Assembly (NCBI RefSeq): GCF_002858745.1 | Contig: NZ_PJRO01000002.1 | Coordinates: 345,006-409,005 of the forward strand | Reading direction: 5' to 3' | Source of the DNA: Mesorhizobium loti | GTDB taxonomy: Bacteria; Pseudomonadota; Alphaproteobacteria; Rhizobiales; Rhizobiaceae | Length of the DNA stretch: 64,000 nucleotides | In this document: piece by piece, positions 8,621 through 16,516 of the stretch | Numbering within the stretch: the first letter of the stretch is position 1 | Layout: each line of letters begins with the position of its first letter | Position numbers and translations under genes: made by a program | Notes under the pieces: model-generated | The model's database searches: none | What the model saw: only the letters and a program-made list of their open reading frames with translations | What the model was told of the DNA's origin: nothing

Positions 8621-9382
8621 CTAGGCGATGCTCTCGCCACCGTCAATCACCAGCGCCTGTCCCGTCATGAAGGACGACTTGTCGGAGACGAGGAAAAGAA
8701 TGGCTTCGGCAATCTCATTGACCGTCGCCCACCGCTGCATGGGAACCTTGGTTCGTATATAGGTTTCGACGGCCTCGCGTCCGCCCATCTGCGCGACAAA
8801 GGGATCGTTGAATGGCGTGTCCACCCAGCCGGGGCATAACGCATTCACGCGCACATTGTGTCTGGCGTAGTCGATGGACATCTGACGTGTCATCGCCACC
8901 ACGGCGTGCTTGGACGTGGCGTAGGCGATCATCTCATGATCGTAGAAGACGCCGGAATTCGAGGCCGTGTTGACAATCACCCCGCCACCCTGTGCGACCA
9001 TTGCCGGCATTACGAGCTTCGCTGCGAGAAAATGCGCGCGCACGTTGATACGCCAGGAAGTGTCCATGCCATCGGTACCGACCTCGGTCAGCGGCCCGCC
9101 GACCTGAATGCCAGCGTGATTGTGCAAGATGTCAATGCGGTCATGACGGTCGAGTGTGGTTGCGATCAGTCGCTCGATCTGGGTATCGTCTGAAACGTTT
9201 GTGGCAATGGCTTCAGCGCGCCCGCCAGCCGAGCAGATCTCTTCGGCCGCGGCTTTTCCGGCGGTCTCATCCCGGTCGGCAATGACAACTATCGCCCCTT
9301 CCTTGCCCATCAGCAGCGCGCCGGCGCGGCCGATGCCCGAACCCGCGCCGGTTACCACGGCGATGCGATCTTTAAGCAGCAT
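8621..9382 (-). CDS. SDR-family NAD(P)-dependent oxidoreductase
   Basis: Classical short-chain dehydrogenase of 253 residues: cofactor motif TGAGSGIG (about 11-18), NHAG (about 89), and the Ser/Tyr/Lys triad in NTASNSG and YATSK (about 138-156). It starts 9 bp after the upstream permease gene and is co-transcribed with the polyamine-type ABC operon, so it probably acts on the transported compound or a derivative. Substrate not determinable. Confidence 0.85.
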   Translation of the reverse strand: MLLKDRIAVVTGAGSGIGRAGALLMGKEGAIVVIADRDETAGKAAAEEICSAGGRAEAIATNVSDDTQIERLIATTLDRHDRIDILHNHAGIQVGGPLTEVGTDGMDTSWRINVRAHFLAAKLVMPAMVAQGGGVIVNTASNSGVFYDHEMIAYATSKHAVVAMTRQMSIDYARHNVRVNALCPGWVDTPFNDPFVAQMGGREAVETYIRTKVPMQRWATVNEIAEAILFLVSDKSSFMTGQALVIDGGESIA

Positions 9383-9391
9383 GATGGCCTT

Positions 9392-10204
9392 TCAGTGTGA
9401 GCGTGTGCGCTTGCGCAGCAACAGCTGTGCAAGCAGAACCATGAGCACGGAAGCGCAAAGCACCAGGGTGGCAATCGCGTTGATTTCAGGTGTCACGCCG
9501 CGCCGGATCGAAGCGAAGACATAGATCGGCAGGGTGGTCTGTGATCCCGCGACGAAGAAGGCGACGATGAAGTCGTCGAAGGAGAAGGTGAACGCGAGCA
9601 GGAAACCTGCAACGATGGCGGGCATGACCTGGGGCAACACGATCGAACGAAAGGTCGTGAATGGCGTCGCGTAAAGATCGCTGGAAGCCTCGACCAGGCT
9701 ACGGTCGAGGGTGGCGAGCCGCGTGCGAACGATCATCGAGACCAGTGCCATCGAGAACAGCCCGTGGGCGGCGATGATCGACCCGTAACCGAGCGCAAGT
9801 CGCGGCGCAGTATCGCCCGGCCAGATCGACGCGAGCACCGGGTTCACTGCGCCGAACAACTGAACCAGCGCCACAAGGGTCGCAATTCCGATCACGACGC
9901 CCGGCACCACGATGGCCGCACCCAGCAGCGCGTCAAAAATTGCGCGGGTGCGCAATCCAACGCGGGCGAGCCCAAGTGCTGCTGCCGTGCCGATGACGGC
10001 CGCAAGGAAGGCGCTGGTGGTTGCAATGAAGAGACTGTTCTTCAAGGCCTCGATCAGGAAGGGATTGGACAGTGCCTTGCCGTACCATTGCGTCGACAGG
10101 CCGGTTAGCTCGCTGGCGTGCCGGCCGGCGTTGAACGAGAACAGCACCACCAGCGCAATCGGCAGATACAGGAAAGCAAAGACCGCAACGATAAATGCAC
10201 GCAT
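9392..10204 (-). CDS. ABC transporter permease, PotC-like
   Basis: 270 residues with about six hydrophobic segments and the binding-protein-dependent permease (EAA) loop near EASSDLYATPFTTFRSIVLP (about residue 175). It overlaps the preceding permease by one base. Together with the 10204-11067 permease, the ATPase and the binding protein it forms a spermidine/putrescine-type (2.A/PotABCD) importer. Confidence 0.85.
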   Translation of the reverse strand: MRAFIVAVFAFLYLPIALVVLFSFNAGRHASELTGLSTQWYGKALSNPFLIEALKNSLFIATTSAFLAAVIGTAAALGLARVGLRTRAIFDALLGAAIVVPGVVIGIATLVALVQLFGAVNPVLASIWPGDTAPRLALGYGSIIAAHGLFSMALVSMIVRTRLATLDRSLVEASSDLYATPFTTFRSIVLPQVMPAIVAGFLLAFTFSFDDFIVAFFVAGSQTTLPIYVFASIRRGVTPEINAIATLVLCASVLMVLLAQLLLRKRTRSH

Positions 10205-11067
10205 CAGATCAGATCCACCTGGCGTGTGCCGGAGAAGCGGGCCGAAACGCGATTGGCTATGAAAAGGACCACGACTGAAACGAGAACCAGCGTCACGGCG
10301 ATGGCGGAGCCGAACGGCCAGTTGCGCGATTGCAGGAACAGGTCGACCAGCGCGTTGCCGATGAAGAAGACCTTGCCGCCGCCGAGGAGGGTCGGGATCA
10401 GATATTCACCGAGCAGCAGGATCATGACGAGGGAGAAGCCGGTCGTCATGCCGGGCAGGGAAAGCCGGAACGTTACCCCGAAGAAAGTCGAGATAGGCGT
10501 TGCGCCGAGATCGGCTGAAGCTTCAAGAAGTCGCCGGTCGAGCCTTTCGAGACTGACATAGATGGGCAGGATCATTAGTGGCAGGTAGCCGTAGACGATG
10601 CCGAGCAGCACCGCGCCAGGCGTGTTGATCAGTCTGAGATCCTCGATGCCGGCATAGGCGAGCAGGGCTGGGATGCCACGACCGCCGAGAATGTACATCC
10701 AGGCGTATGTACGCATCAGAAGGCTGGTCCAGAACGGGATGACGATCAGGGCAAGCAGTATCAGCCGCCAGCGCTCAGGCGCCTTCAATGCGAGATAGTA
10801 GGCGACCGGATAGGCGACCAGCAGGCAGGCCAGGGCACCGATCGGTGCCAGGATCAGCGTGTTCCAAAAGGCAGCGGCCCGGGCCGGCAAATTGGCGTAT
10901 TGCGCCATTGTCAGTGCTGCCTGGTAGCCGCCTTCGGGTGCCCTTTCGCCAACGCTGAAAACGATGATGGCGATGAACGGCAGGACGAGAAAGACGAACA
11001 GCCACGCGCCGGCGGGCGCCAGCAGTAGGGCAGTCAGCAGTTTGCTGCGAAATTGGCTGGCAAGCAT
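10204..11067 (-). CDS. ABC transporter permease, PotB-like
   Basis: 287 residues, six predicted membrane helices, EAA loop at EASADLGATPISTFFGVTFR (about 195). First permease of the polyamine-type importer. It is separated from the binding-protein gene by a short interval with a stem-loop, which may lower expression of the permeases relative to the binding protein. Confidence 0.85.
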   Translation of the reverse strand: MLASQFRSKLLTALLLAPAGAWLFVFLVLPFIAIIVFSVGERAPEGGYQAALTMAQYANLPARAAAFWNTLILAPIGALACLLVAYPVAYYLALKAPERWRLILLALIVIPFWTSLLMRTYAWMYILGGRGIPALLAYAGIEDLRLINTPGAVLLGIVYGYLPLMILPIYVSLERLDRRLLEASADLGATPISTFFGVTFRLSLPGMTTGFSLVMILLLGEYLIPTLLGGGKVFFIGNALVDLFLQSRNWPFGSAIAVTLVLVSVVVLFIANRVSARFSGTRQVDLI

Positions 11068-11102
11068 CCGGATTTGTCCAAATCGGGAACAGGGTCAGGC
11101 TG

Positions 11103-11132
11103 CGCCCCTCGGCAGGAATTTGTCGAGGGGCG
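11103..11132 (-). other. Intercistronic stem-loop in the polyamine-type ABC operon
   Basis: Arms CGCCCCTCG and CGAGGGGCG (9 bp, 12-nt loop) lie between the binding-protein and first permease genes. No U-tract follows on the minus strand, so mRNA stabilisation or processing is likelier than termination. Confidence 0.5.
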
Positions 11133-11139
11133 TGCCGGC

Positions 11140-12302
11140 TCAGGCCGATTTGAAGCGGGCCATCAGTTCAGCACGGCCAGGGTCGGTCAGTGTGGCTGCC
11201 GCACCGAATTCCAGCGGCGAGAGCAGATCTGCGGCCGGATAGAGGATCGGGTTCTCCAACACTTCCTTGGGCAGCAACGCATTGACGCGCGCGTCGGTGC
11301 AGGGCGCGCCGTTGGCGATGTGTTCCTTGACCGCCACCTGCGGGTTCTTCAGATAGTGAGCAGCGCATAGCCTGCCGGCTTGTTCGGTGCGTCCTTCGGG
11401 ATTGCGAAGAAGTCGGTCCAGATCTCGCCCCCTTCCTTGCCAAGTACATAGGCGATCTCGGGAATGTCGCGGTGGAGTTGGGCACCATCATTGGTCCAGC
11501 ACATGGTTATCCACGCATCGCCCGCCCGCATTGAGGGCTGATAATCGCTGGAGACGGCGAAGAGGTGCGGCTTGACCTTGATCAGCAACTCTTCCGCCTT
11601 GGCGAGCTCATCGGCCTTCAGAGAATTGAAGGAGAAACCGAACGACTTCAGCGCATTGCCGATCGTGGTAAGCTGGTAGTCATGCACCATGGTGCGGCCG
11701 TCGCCTTCGGCCATGGCAACGTCCCAGAACTCTTTCCAGGTGGTCATCGGCTTGGCGAGTTTCTTGGTGTTCACGGCAAAACCGGTCGTGCCCCAGTTCT
11801 TGGGCAGGGCATAAACGGTATCGTCGATCGTGCCTTCGGCGGTAAAGCGCTTGTCCTCCGACTTGGCGTCGAAATTGGTGAGCTTGGCTAATTCGAGTGG
11901 TTCGATCAGGCCGAGTTTCATGTATGTCGAGATCGTGTAGTTGGTCGGCACGAACAGGCTCCAGCCCGAACCACCGGCTTGCAGTTTGGCGAGCATTTCT
12001 TCGTTGGAGCCGAATACATTCACTTCGACGGCGACACCGGTCTCCTTGGTGAAGTTCTCGAAGGTCGCTGGATCGTGATAGTTGGGCCATGTGGCGATCG
12101 ACATGCGGTCGCCCAGGTTTTCTGCGGCATGGGCCGGCGTTGGCAACAGGCCGAGTTCGCGGCCGAGCACCGCTGTCGCGATGCCAAGACCGGTCACGCC
12201 CAGGAAATGGCGACGGCTGATGGAGCCGCGCTTCAGGCGGGCAAGCTGGTGGACAAGTTCCTCGGAAGTGACGGGCAAGCCATCACGATACGATTTCGAC
12301 AT
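11140..12302 (-). pseudogene. Polyamine-type extracellular binding protein (PotD/F-like), disrupted by a frameshift
   Basis: The upstream part (ATG 12302, RBS GGGAAACG) encodes a twin-arginine leader (SRRHFLGVTGLG), a lobe-1 motif (IATWPNYHD) and most of a spermidine/putrescine-binding fold, then stops at 11349 after AGYALLTI. The expected C-terminus continues in another frame (LKNPQVAVKEHIANGAPCTD) and runs to 11140. Restoring one base around 11357 (ACT to AAC TAT) gives AGYALLNYLKNPQ. The break therefore looks like a 1-bp loss, either a real mutation or a sequencing error. Without it the protein would be about 387 residues. The start overlaps the ATPase gene by 20 bp. Confidence 0.8.
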
Positions 12303-13425
12303 CTTTCGTTTCCCTCTGTTTTTGCCCGTTTTTGGTGTCAGCTGGAAACGCCAGAGGCGCTCCATCTGCAAAGCCGATGGCGACGGGTTCACCCGGCTCA
12401 AAAAGACCTCCCAAGGCAGCCTGATGGCTTGAGGTCGCCATCAGCGTCCCCAAGGCTGGCACCTCGATGGCGTACTCGGCGGTCGACCCAAGAAATATCC
12501 GGTTGCGAACAATGCCCTTCAGCGCGCCATCTCCTGGCGCCTCCAGTCGCAACGCCTCGGGCCGCAGGCTGACTGATATGTCTTGGCCGGCAACAAGGTT
12601 GCCCCGGCTACGCGCCGAGATCATGGAGCCGTCGGCGAGCCGCACGTCGACCGAAGCTCCCGAACTCCCCGTGACTTTTCCGGTCAGGAGATTGGTCTTG
12701 CCCACGAAGTCGGCGACAAACAGATCGGCCGGTTCATGGTAGATTTCGCTTGGCTCACCGACCTGGACGATACTGCCGCGGTTCATCACGCAGACGAAGT
12801 CGCTCATCGACAAGGCCTCTTCCTGGTCGTGGGTGACAAGAACGAAGGTGATGCCAAGTTCGCGCTGGAGGTTCTGCAGTTCGATCTGCATGTCGGTGCG
12901 CAGCTTCTTGTCGAGTGCGGCCAGTGGCTCGTCGAGCAGCAGCACCGCCGGTTTGTTGACCAGTGCGCGTGCAAGCGCCACGCGTTGTTGCTGACCACCG
13001 GAAAGCTCGTGGATTTTGCGGCGGCCGTAACCGGCCAGCTGGACCATCGCCAATGCTTCGCCGGCCTTCAGGCTTATCTCGCGGGCGGAAAGCCTGGGTC
13101 GTTGCTGGCGCAAGCCGTAGGAGACGTTGTTTTCGACATCGAGGTGCGGAAACAGCGCATATTGCTGAAACACCATGTTGACCGGCCGGCGATAGGGTGG
13201 AGTCCCAGCCATGTCGTTGCCACGAATGAGTACCTGACCCTCACTCGGCTGTTCGAACCCGCCGATCATGCGCAGGCATGTGGTCTTGCCGCAGCCTGAA
13301 GGCCCCAGCAGGGCAACAAAGGCTGCCGGCGGGACGGTAAGGTTGATGCCGCTGACGGCAGTGACGGCCCCATAGCGCTTGGCGACCCCACGAAACTCGA
13401 TGTCGGGAATAGGCGCTGTGGTCAA
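12283..13425 (-). CDS. ABC transporter ATP-binding protein, PotA-like
   Basis: 380 residues with Walker A GPSGCGKTT (about 39), Q-loop, signature LSGGQQQR (about 140), Walker B VLLLDEP and switch His (LVTHDQEEAL), then a TOBE domain at the C-terminus (about 280-360). First gene of the polyamine-type importer operon, which reads ATPase, binding protein, permease, permease, SDR. Substrates of this class include spermidine, putrescine and related amines. Confidence 0.9.
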   Translation of the reverse strand: MTTAPIPDIEFRGVAKRYGAVTAVSGINLTVPPAAFVALLGPSGCGKTTCLRMIGGFEQPSEGQVLIRGNDMAGTPPYRRPVNMVFQQYALFPHLDVENNVSYGLRQQRPRLSAREISLKAGEALAMVQLAGYGRRKIHELSGGQQQRVALARALVNKPAVLLLDEPLAALDKKLRTDMQIELQNLQRELGITFVLVTHDQEEALSMSDFVCVMNRGSIVQVGEPSEIYHEPADLFVADFVGKTNLLTGKVTGSSGASVDVRLADGSMISARSRGNLVAGQDISVSLRPEALRLEAPGDGALKGIVRNRIFLGSTAEYAIEVPALGTLMATSSHQAALGGLFEPGEPVAIGFADGAPLAFPADTKNGQKQRETKDVEIVS

Positions 13426-13488
13426 GCGAATGTCTCCAGTCGCGGTGGTGGCAGTGCTTTGGAACGCTAGCAGAAATTTTTAAGTCGT

Positions 13489-13510
13489 ATATACCTCGCT
13501 GGGGGTATAT
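13489..13510. promoter_or_regulatory. Dyad in the divergent promoter of the ABC operon and LuxR gene
   Basis: Perfect 7-bp arms ATATACC and GGTATAT with an 8-bp spacer lie in the 107-bp gap between the ATPase start (13425) and the LuxR start (13533). This is a plausible binding site for the adjacent LuxR-type protein. Confidence 0.4.
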
Positions 13511-13532
13511 CGATGCTGTTTTCTCGAATGGG

Positions 13533-14363
13533 GTGGTATCACCTTTGCGAAATCAAACCAGCCGCAGGAATGACTTCGGCGATCTGGCGACGGTGATTGC
13601 GGCGACAAATGAGGCCAGCGGTCGCGTTTTCGGATTGGCACTCGTCGCCTGGTTGCACCGACACGTGTCCTTCGACCATTCGGTGGTGTTCGGCTATCGT
13701 GGCGCGGCGCGCCCGCCAATGCTATTTGAGACGTTCTCCCCGGCTGAGAGCCACATATTTGTCACCCTCTACCAGGAGGGACCCTACCTGCTCGACCCGT
13801 TTCATCATGCTGCTGTCGAGCGCAAGGAAGGCTTCTGGCGCATGCGCGAACTGGCGCCAGACCGCTTCTACACCAGCGAGTATTTCCGTTCCTACTACAG
13901 CCAGACACGCCTTGCCGAAGAGGTCGGTTTCTTTGTGCCGTTGCCGGGCAAGGATGCCATCGTCGTATCTTTGATGCGGCTCAAGGCATCGGGGCCATTC
14001 GGCACGTCCGATACGAGACTGTTGCGCGATATGGCGCCCACGGTCATCGAACTGTGCCGCCTGCGCTGGAGCGAGTTGCCTGAAGTTGAGCGATCGGCGC
14101 CCTCGAACGAAAACAGCCTCGCACGATTAAATGAATACGATCGTGCCCATATCTGGGAGAGCTTGTCCCTGACCACCCGTGAGATGCATGTGGTCGACCT
14201 GGTTCTTCAGGGGCATTCGACAGAATCCATTGCGCGTTCGCTGAATGTTGCGCCCGGCACCGTGAAAGTTCACCGCCGCAACATCCACCGCAAACTCGGC
14301 ATCAAATCACAGGCCGAGCTCTTCGCCCGCTTCATCCAGATCATCGAAAATTTTCGCCCCTGA
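13533..14363 (+). CDS. LuxR-family transcriptional regulator
   Basis: 276 residues. The C-terminal GerE/LuxR HTH is clear (LTTREMHVVDLVLQGHSTES and APGTVKVHRRNIHRKLG, about 210-265). The N-terminal 180 residues resemble no specific sensor I can name, and no response-regulator aspartate pattern was seen. Start is GTG at 13533. It is divergent from the polyamine-type ABC operon, so that operon is its likely target. Confidence 0.8.
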   Translation: MVSPLRNQTSRRNDFGDLATVIAATNEASGRVFGLALVAWLHRHVSFDHSVVFGYRGAARPPMLFETFSPAESHIFVTLYQEGPYLLDPFHHAAVERKEGFWRMRELAPDRFYTSEYFRSYYSQTRLAEEVGFFVPLPGKDAIVVSLMRLKASGPFGTSDTRLLRDMAPTVIELCRLRWSELPEVERSAPSNENSLARLNEYDRAHIWESLSLTTREMHVVDLVLQGHSTESIARSLNVAPGTVKVHRRNIHRKLGIKSQAELFARFIQIIENFRP

Positions 14364-14388
14364 AGACGGCGGATGGCGGCGGCGCCCA

Positions 14389-15069
14389 TCAGGCTGATGG
14401 TACGTTGTCCTGCTGCAGAACGACCACGCGCGTGCCGTTTTGGACGCGGCGGTGCAGATCGATGATGTCCTGGTTCAGCAGTCGAATGCAGCCAGACGAG
14501 ATCGAGCGGCCGATGGACCAATCCTCGTTTGTGCCGTGGATACGGTAGAGCGTGTCGACACCGTTCTTGAAGAGATAAAGCGCGCGGGCACCGAGTGGAT
14601 TTGTCGGACCCGGTTCCATGCCGGCGGCAAGCGGGCCGTAACGCTCGGGCTCGCGCGCGATCATATCGGGCGTTGGCGTCCAGCGTGGCCATTCACGCTT
14701 GTACTGGATGACGCCGCTGCCCTCAAAGGCGAGGCCGGCCTTGCCGACGCCGACGCCATAGCGAAGCGCGCGCCCTTCGCCGAGGATCAGATAAAGAAAT
14801 CGGTTCGGCGTATCGATGACGATGGTGCCCGACGGCTCGGGACCCTGGTAGGCAACTTCCTGGCGGTAAAATCTCGGTTCGATCTTGGTAAGATCAGGCG
14901 CGGGAATGGGGAAGGCATCGTCGGCCACCGCCGCATACATATCGCGATAGTATTGCGGGACTTCCCGCTTGCCCGGCTTGATCGAGGCCACCTTCTGCGT
15001 CGTGGTGCAGCCGGCCGCGACGAACGGGACAGCGAGGACGAACATACGGCGGGTGATCGAAACGGGCAT
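14389..15069 (-). CDS. L,D-transpeptidase (ErfK/YbiS/YkuD family) lipoprotein
   Basis: 226 residues. The YkuD catalytic motif is intact: HGTNEDWSIG followed by SSGCIRL, with the catalytic Cys. The ATG at 15069 opens a lipoprotein signal (ITRRMFVLAVPFVAAGC). Upstream in-frame codons would only add a polar stretch. Expected to form 3-3 cross-links or attach proteins to peptidoglycan in the periplasm. The 190 bp upstream (15148-15339) contain nothing recognisable. Confidence 0.85.
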   Translation of the reverse strand: MPVSITRRMFVLAVPFVAAGCTTTQKVASIKPGKREVPQYYRDMYAAVADDAFPIPAPDLTKIEPRFYRQEVAYQGPEPSGTIVIDTPNRFLYLILGEGRALRYGVGVGKAGLAFEGSGVIQYKREWPRWTPTPDMIAREPERYGPLAAGMEPGPTNPLGARALYLFKNGVDTLYRIHGTNEDWSIGRSISSGCIRLLNQDIIDLHRRVQNGTRVVVLQQDNVPSA

Positions 15070-15339
15070 GGCGGAACCTGAGCTGTTGACGTCTTTGGAC
15101 CGGTTCGTCGCAGAAAAATCTGAACGCTTCCAATCACCCAAAATCACGCTTTGGTGAAAGGCGCGGATCGGCTGGGGATCTTCGGCGGCTTGGACAAATG
15201 TCGAAACTGCGCGACCGATTGCTGATGACCTCGTTGCCGAAGGGGGCGAGAAAAAGGCACCGGCGAAGAAGCGGGGCCTCCTGACAGGCTCTTCGACACC
15301 CCCTGTGTCGCAACGGCCACACCGGGTTTGCGCAGAGCG

Positions 15340-16059
15340 TCAGTCGTGCAGTCGAAGATCCAGATGCGCCGAAAGTGCAGGAAAGTCCGCGGCGACAATA
15401 TCCCAGTGACTGGTCGCCTTGAGGTCGGTTACCTGTCCGGTGCCGTGTTCCAGTGGCCTTGCGACGAAGGCTGTCTTCAGCCCGCAATCGCGTGCGGCAG
15501 CAAGATCGCCATTGTGCGCGGCCACCATCATGACATGCGCGGGAGCCAGTCTCAGCGCCTCGCAGGCCGCGAGATAAGCGCGCGGATCGGGCTTGTAGGC
15601 GCGGGCGATGCCGGCACCGAGGATACAATCCCAGGGCAGGGCGCCATATCTGGCCAGCCGTGTCAGCAATGCGACCGATCCGTTGGAGCATGGAGCGATG
15701 ATCCGGTTGGCTTTCAACCGGATCAGCCCCGGAACGGCATCAGGCCAGGGAGGCAGCTTTTCCCATGCGTGGTTGAGCGCCGCGCGTTCATCGTCGCTGA
15801 ATTGCCCGGCGATGCCAAAATTGTCGAGTGTCGCATCGAGATTCTCGCGGTGCAAAATGTCGAGGTCGGTATAGGCGCGGCGGCCGGAGCGGATTTCCTG
15901 CATGGCCGGCTGGTAAAGATCGCGCCAGGCGTCCGCGAAAGCGACGCTATCGATCTCCAATCCCTTCCTGGCAGTTGCAGCCGCAACTTCACGGACAATG
16001 CCGGTGCGCCAGTCGACGCAGGTGCCGAAGACATCGAAGATCAGGGCTTCAACCGTCAT
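15340..16059 (-). CDS. Haloacid dehalogenase type II (HAD superfamily)
   Basis: 239 residues with HAD motif I FDVFGT (about 8-13; nucleophile Asp), motif II CSNGS (about 123-127), motif III Lys in YKPDPRAY (about 154) and motif IV AAHNGDL (about 180-187). This pattern fits (S)-2-haloacid dehalogenases, which swap halogen for hydroxyl on 2-haloalkanoates. A more general HAD phosphatase role cannot be excluded. The VOC gene lies just upstream on the same strand. Confidence 0.8.
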   Translation of the reverse strand: MTVEALIFDVFGTCVDWRTGIVREVAAATARKGLEIDSVAFADAWRDLYQPAMQEIRSGRRAYTDLDILHRENLDATLDNFGIAGQFSDDERAALNHAWEKLPPWPDAVPGLIRLKANRIIAPCSNGSVALLTRLARYGALPWDCILGAGIARAYKPDPRAYLAACEALRLAPAHVMMVAAHNGDLAAARDCGLKTAFVARPLEHGTGQVTDLKATSHWDIVAADFPALSAHLDLRLHD

Positions 16060-16093
16060 TATCTGATCCCTATCGCCGTGGCATGTGTGCGGA

Positions 16094-16477
16094 CTACGTC
16101 CGGTGCATGTCTGTCAGGCAGTATTGGTTGCCCTCAGGATCATGCATGACAGAATAACCGTCTGCTTTCCGTTGTACGGTGGCACCAAGCGCGATGTGGC
16201 GCGTCGCCTCGGCTTGCCGATCATCTACGGCAATGTCGAGATGGAGGCGGTTGTTGTCATAGCGGCGCCCCCCGACACGCTGAAAGCAAAGGCTGGGGCC
16301 GGGGCCATCGACCAGCACAGTTGGATCGGTCTCCGGCGTGAAGCCGAGAGATGCCAGACGAGAAATCTCTGCTTCGTCATAAGCACGGACTTCATAGCCG
16401 TCGAGCAAGGCAGCCCAAAAGCGCGCGAGCGCTGCAGGTGCCTCGCTTTCGAAGACAATTTCATGAAGTTTACCCAT
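16094..16477 (-). CDS. VOC-family (glyoxalase-like) protein
   Basis: 127 residues with the VOC start (LHEIVFESEAPAALARFWAA) and the C-terminal half HDPEGNQYCL, which carries the usual metal-ligand position. Function within the superfamily (dioxygenase, isomerase, resistance) not determinable. It sits 34 bp upstream of the haloacid dehalogenase, probably in one transcript. Confidence 0.75.
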   Translation of the reverse strand: MGKLHEIVFESEAPAALARFWAALLDGYEVRAYDEAEISRLASLGFTPETDPTVLVDGPGPSLCFQRVGGRRYDNNRLHLDIAVDDRQAEATRHIALGATVQRKADGYSVMHDPEGNQYCLTDMHRT

Positions 16478-16516
16478 GCCGACATCCTTGTTGTGGCTGC
16501 CGGCAAACTTGGCAGC

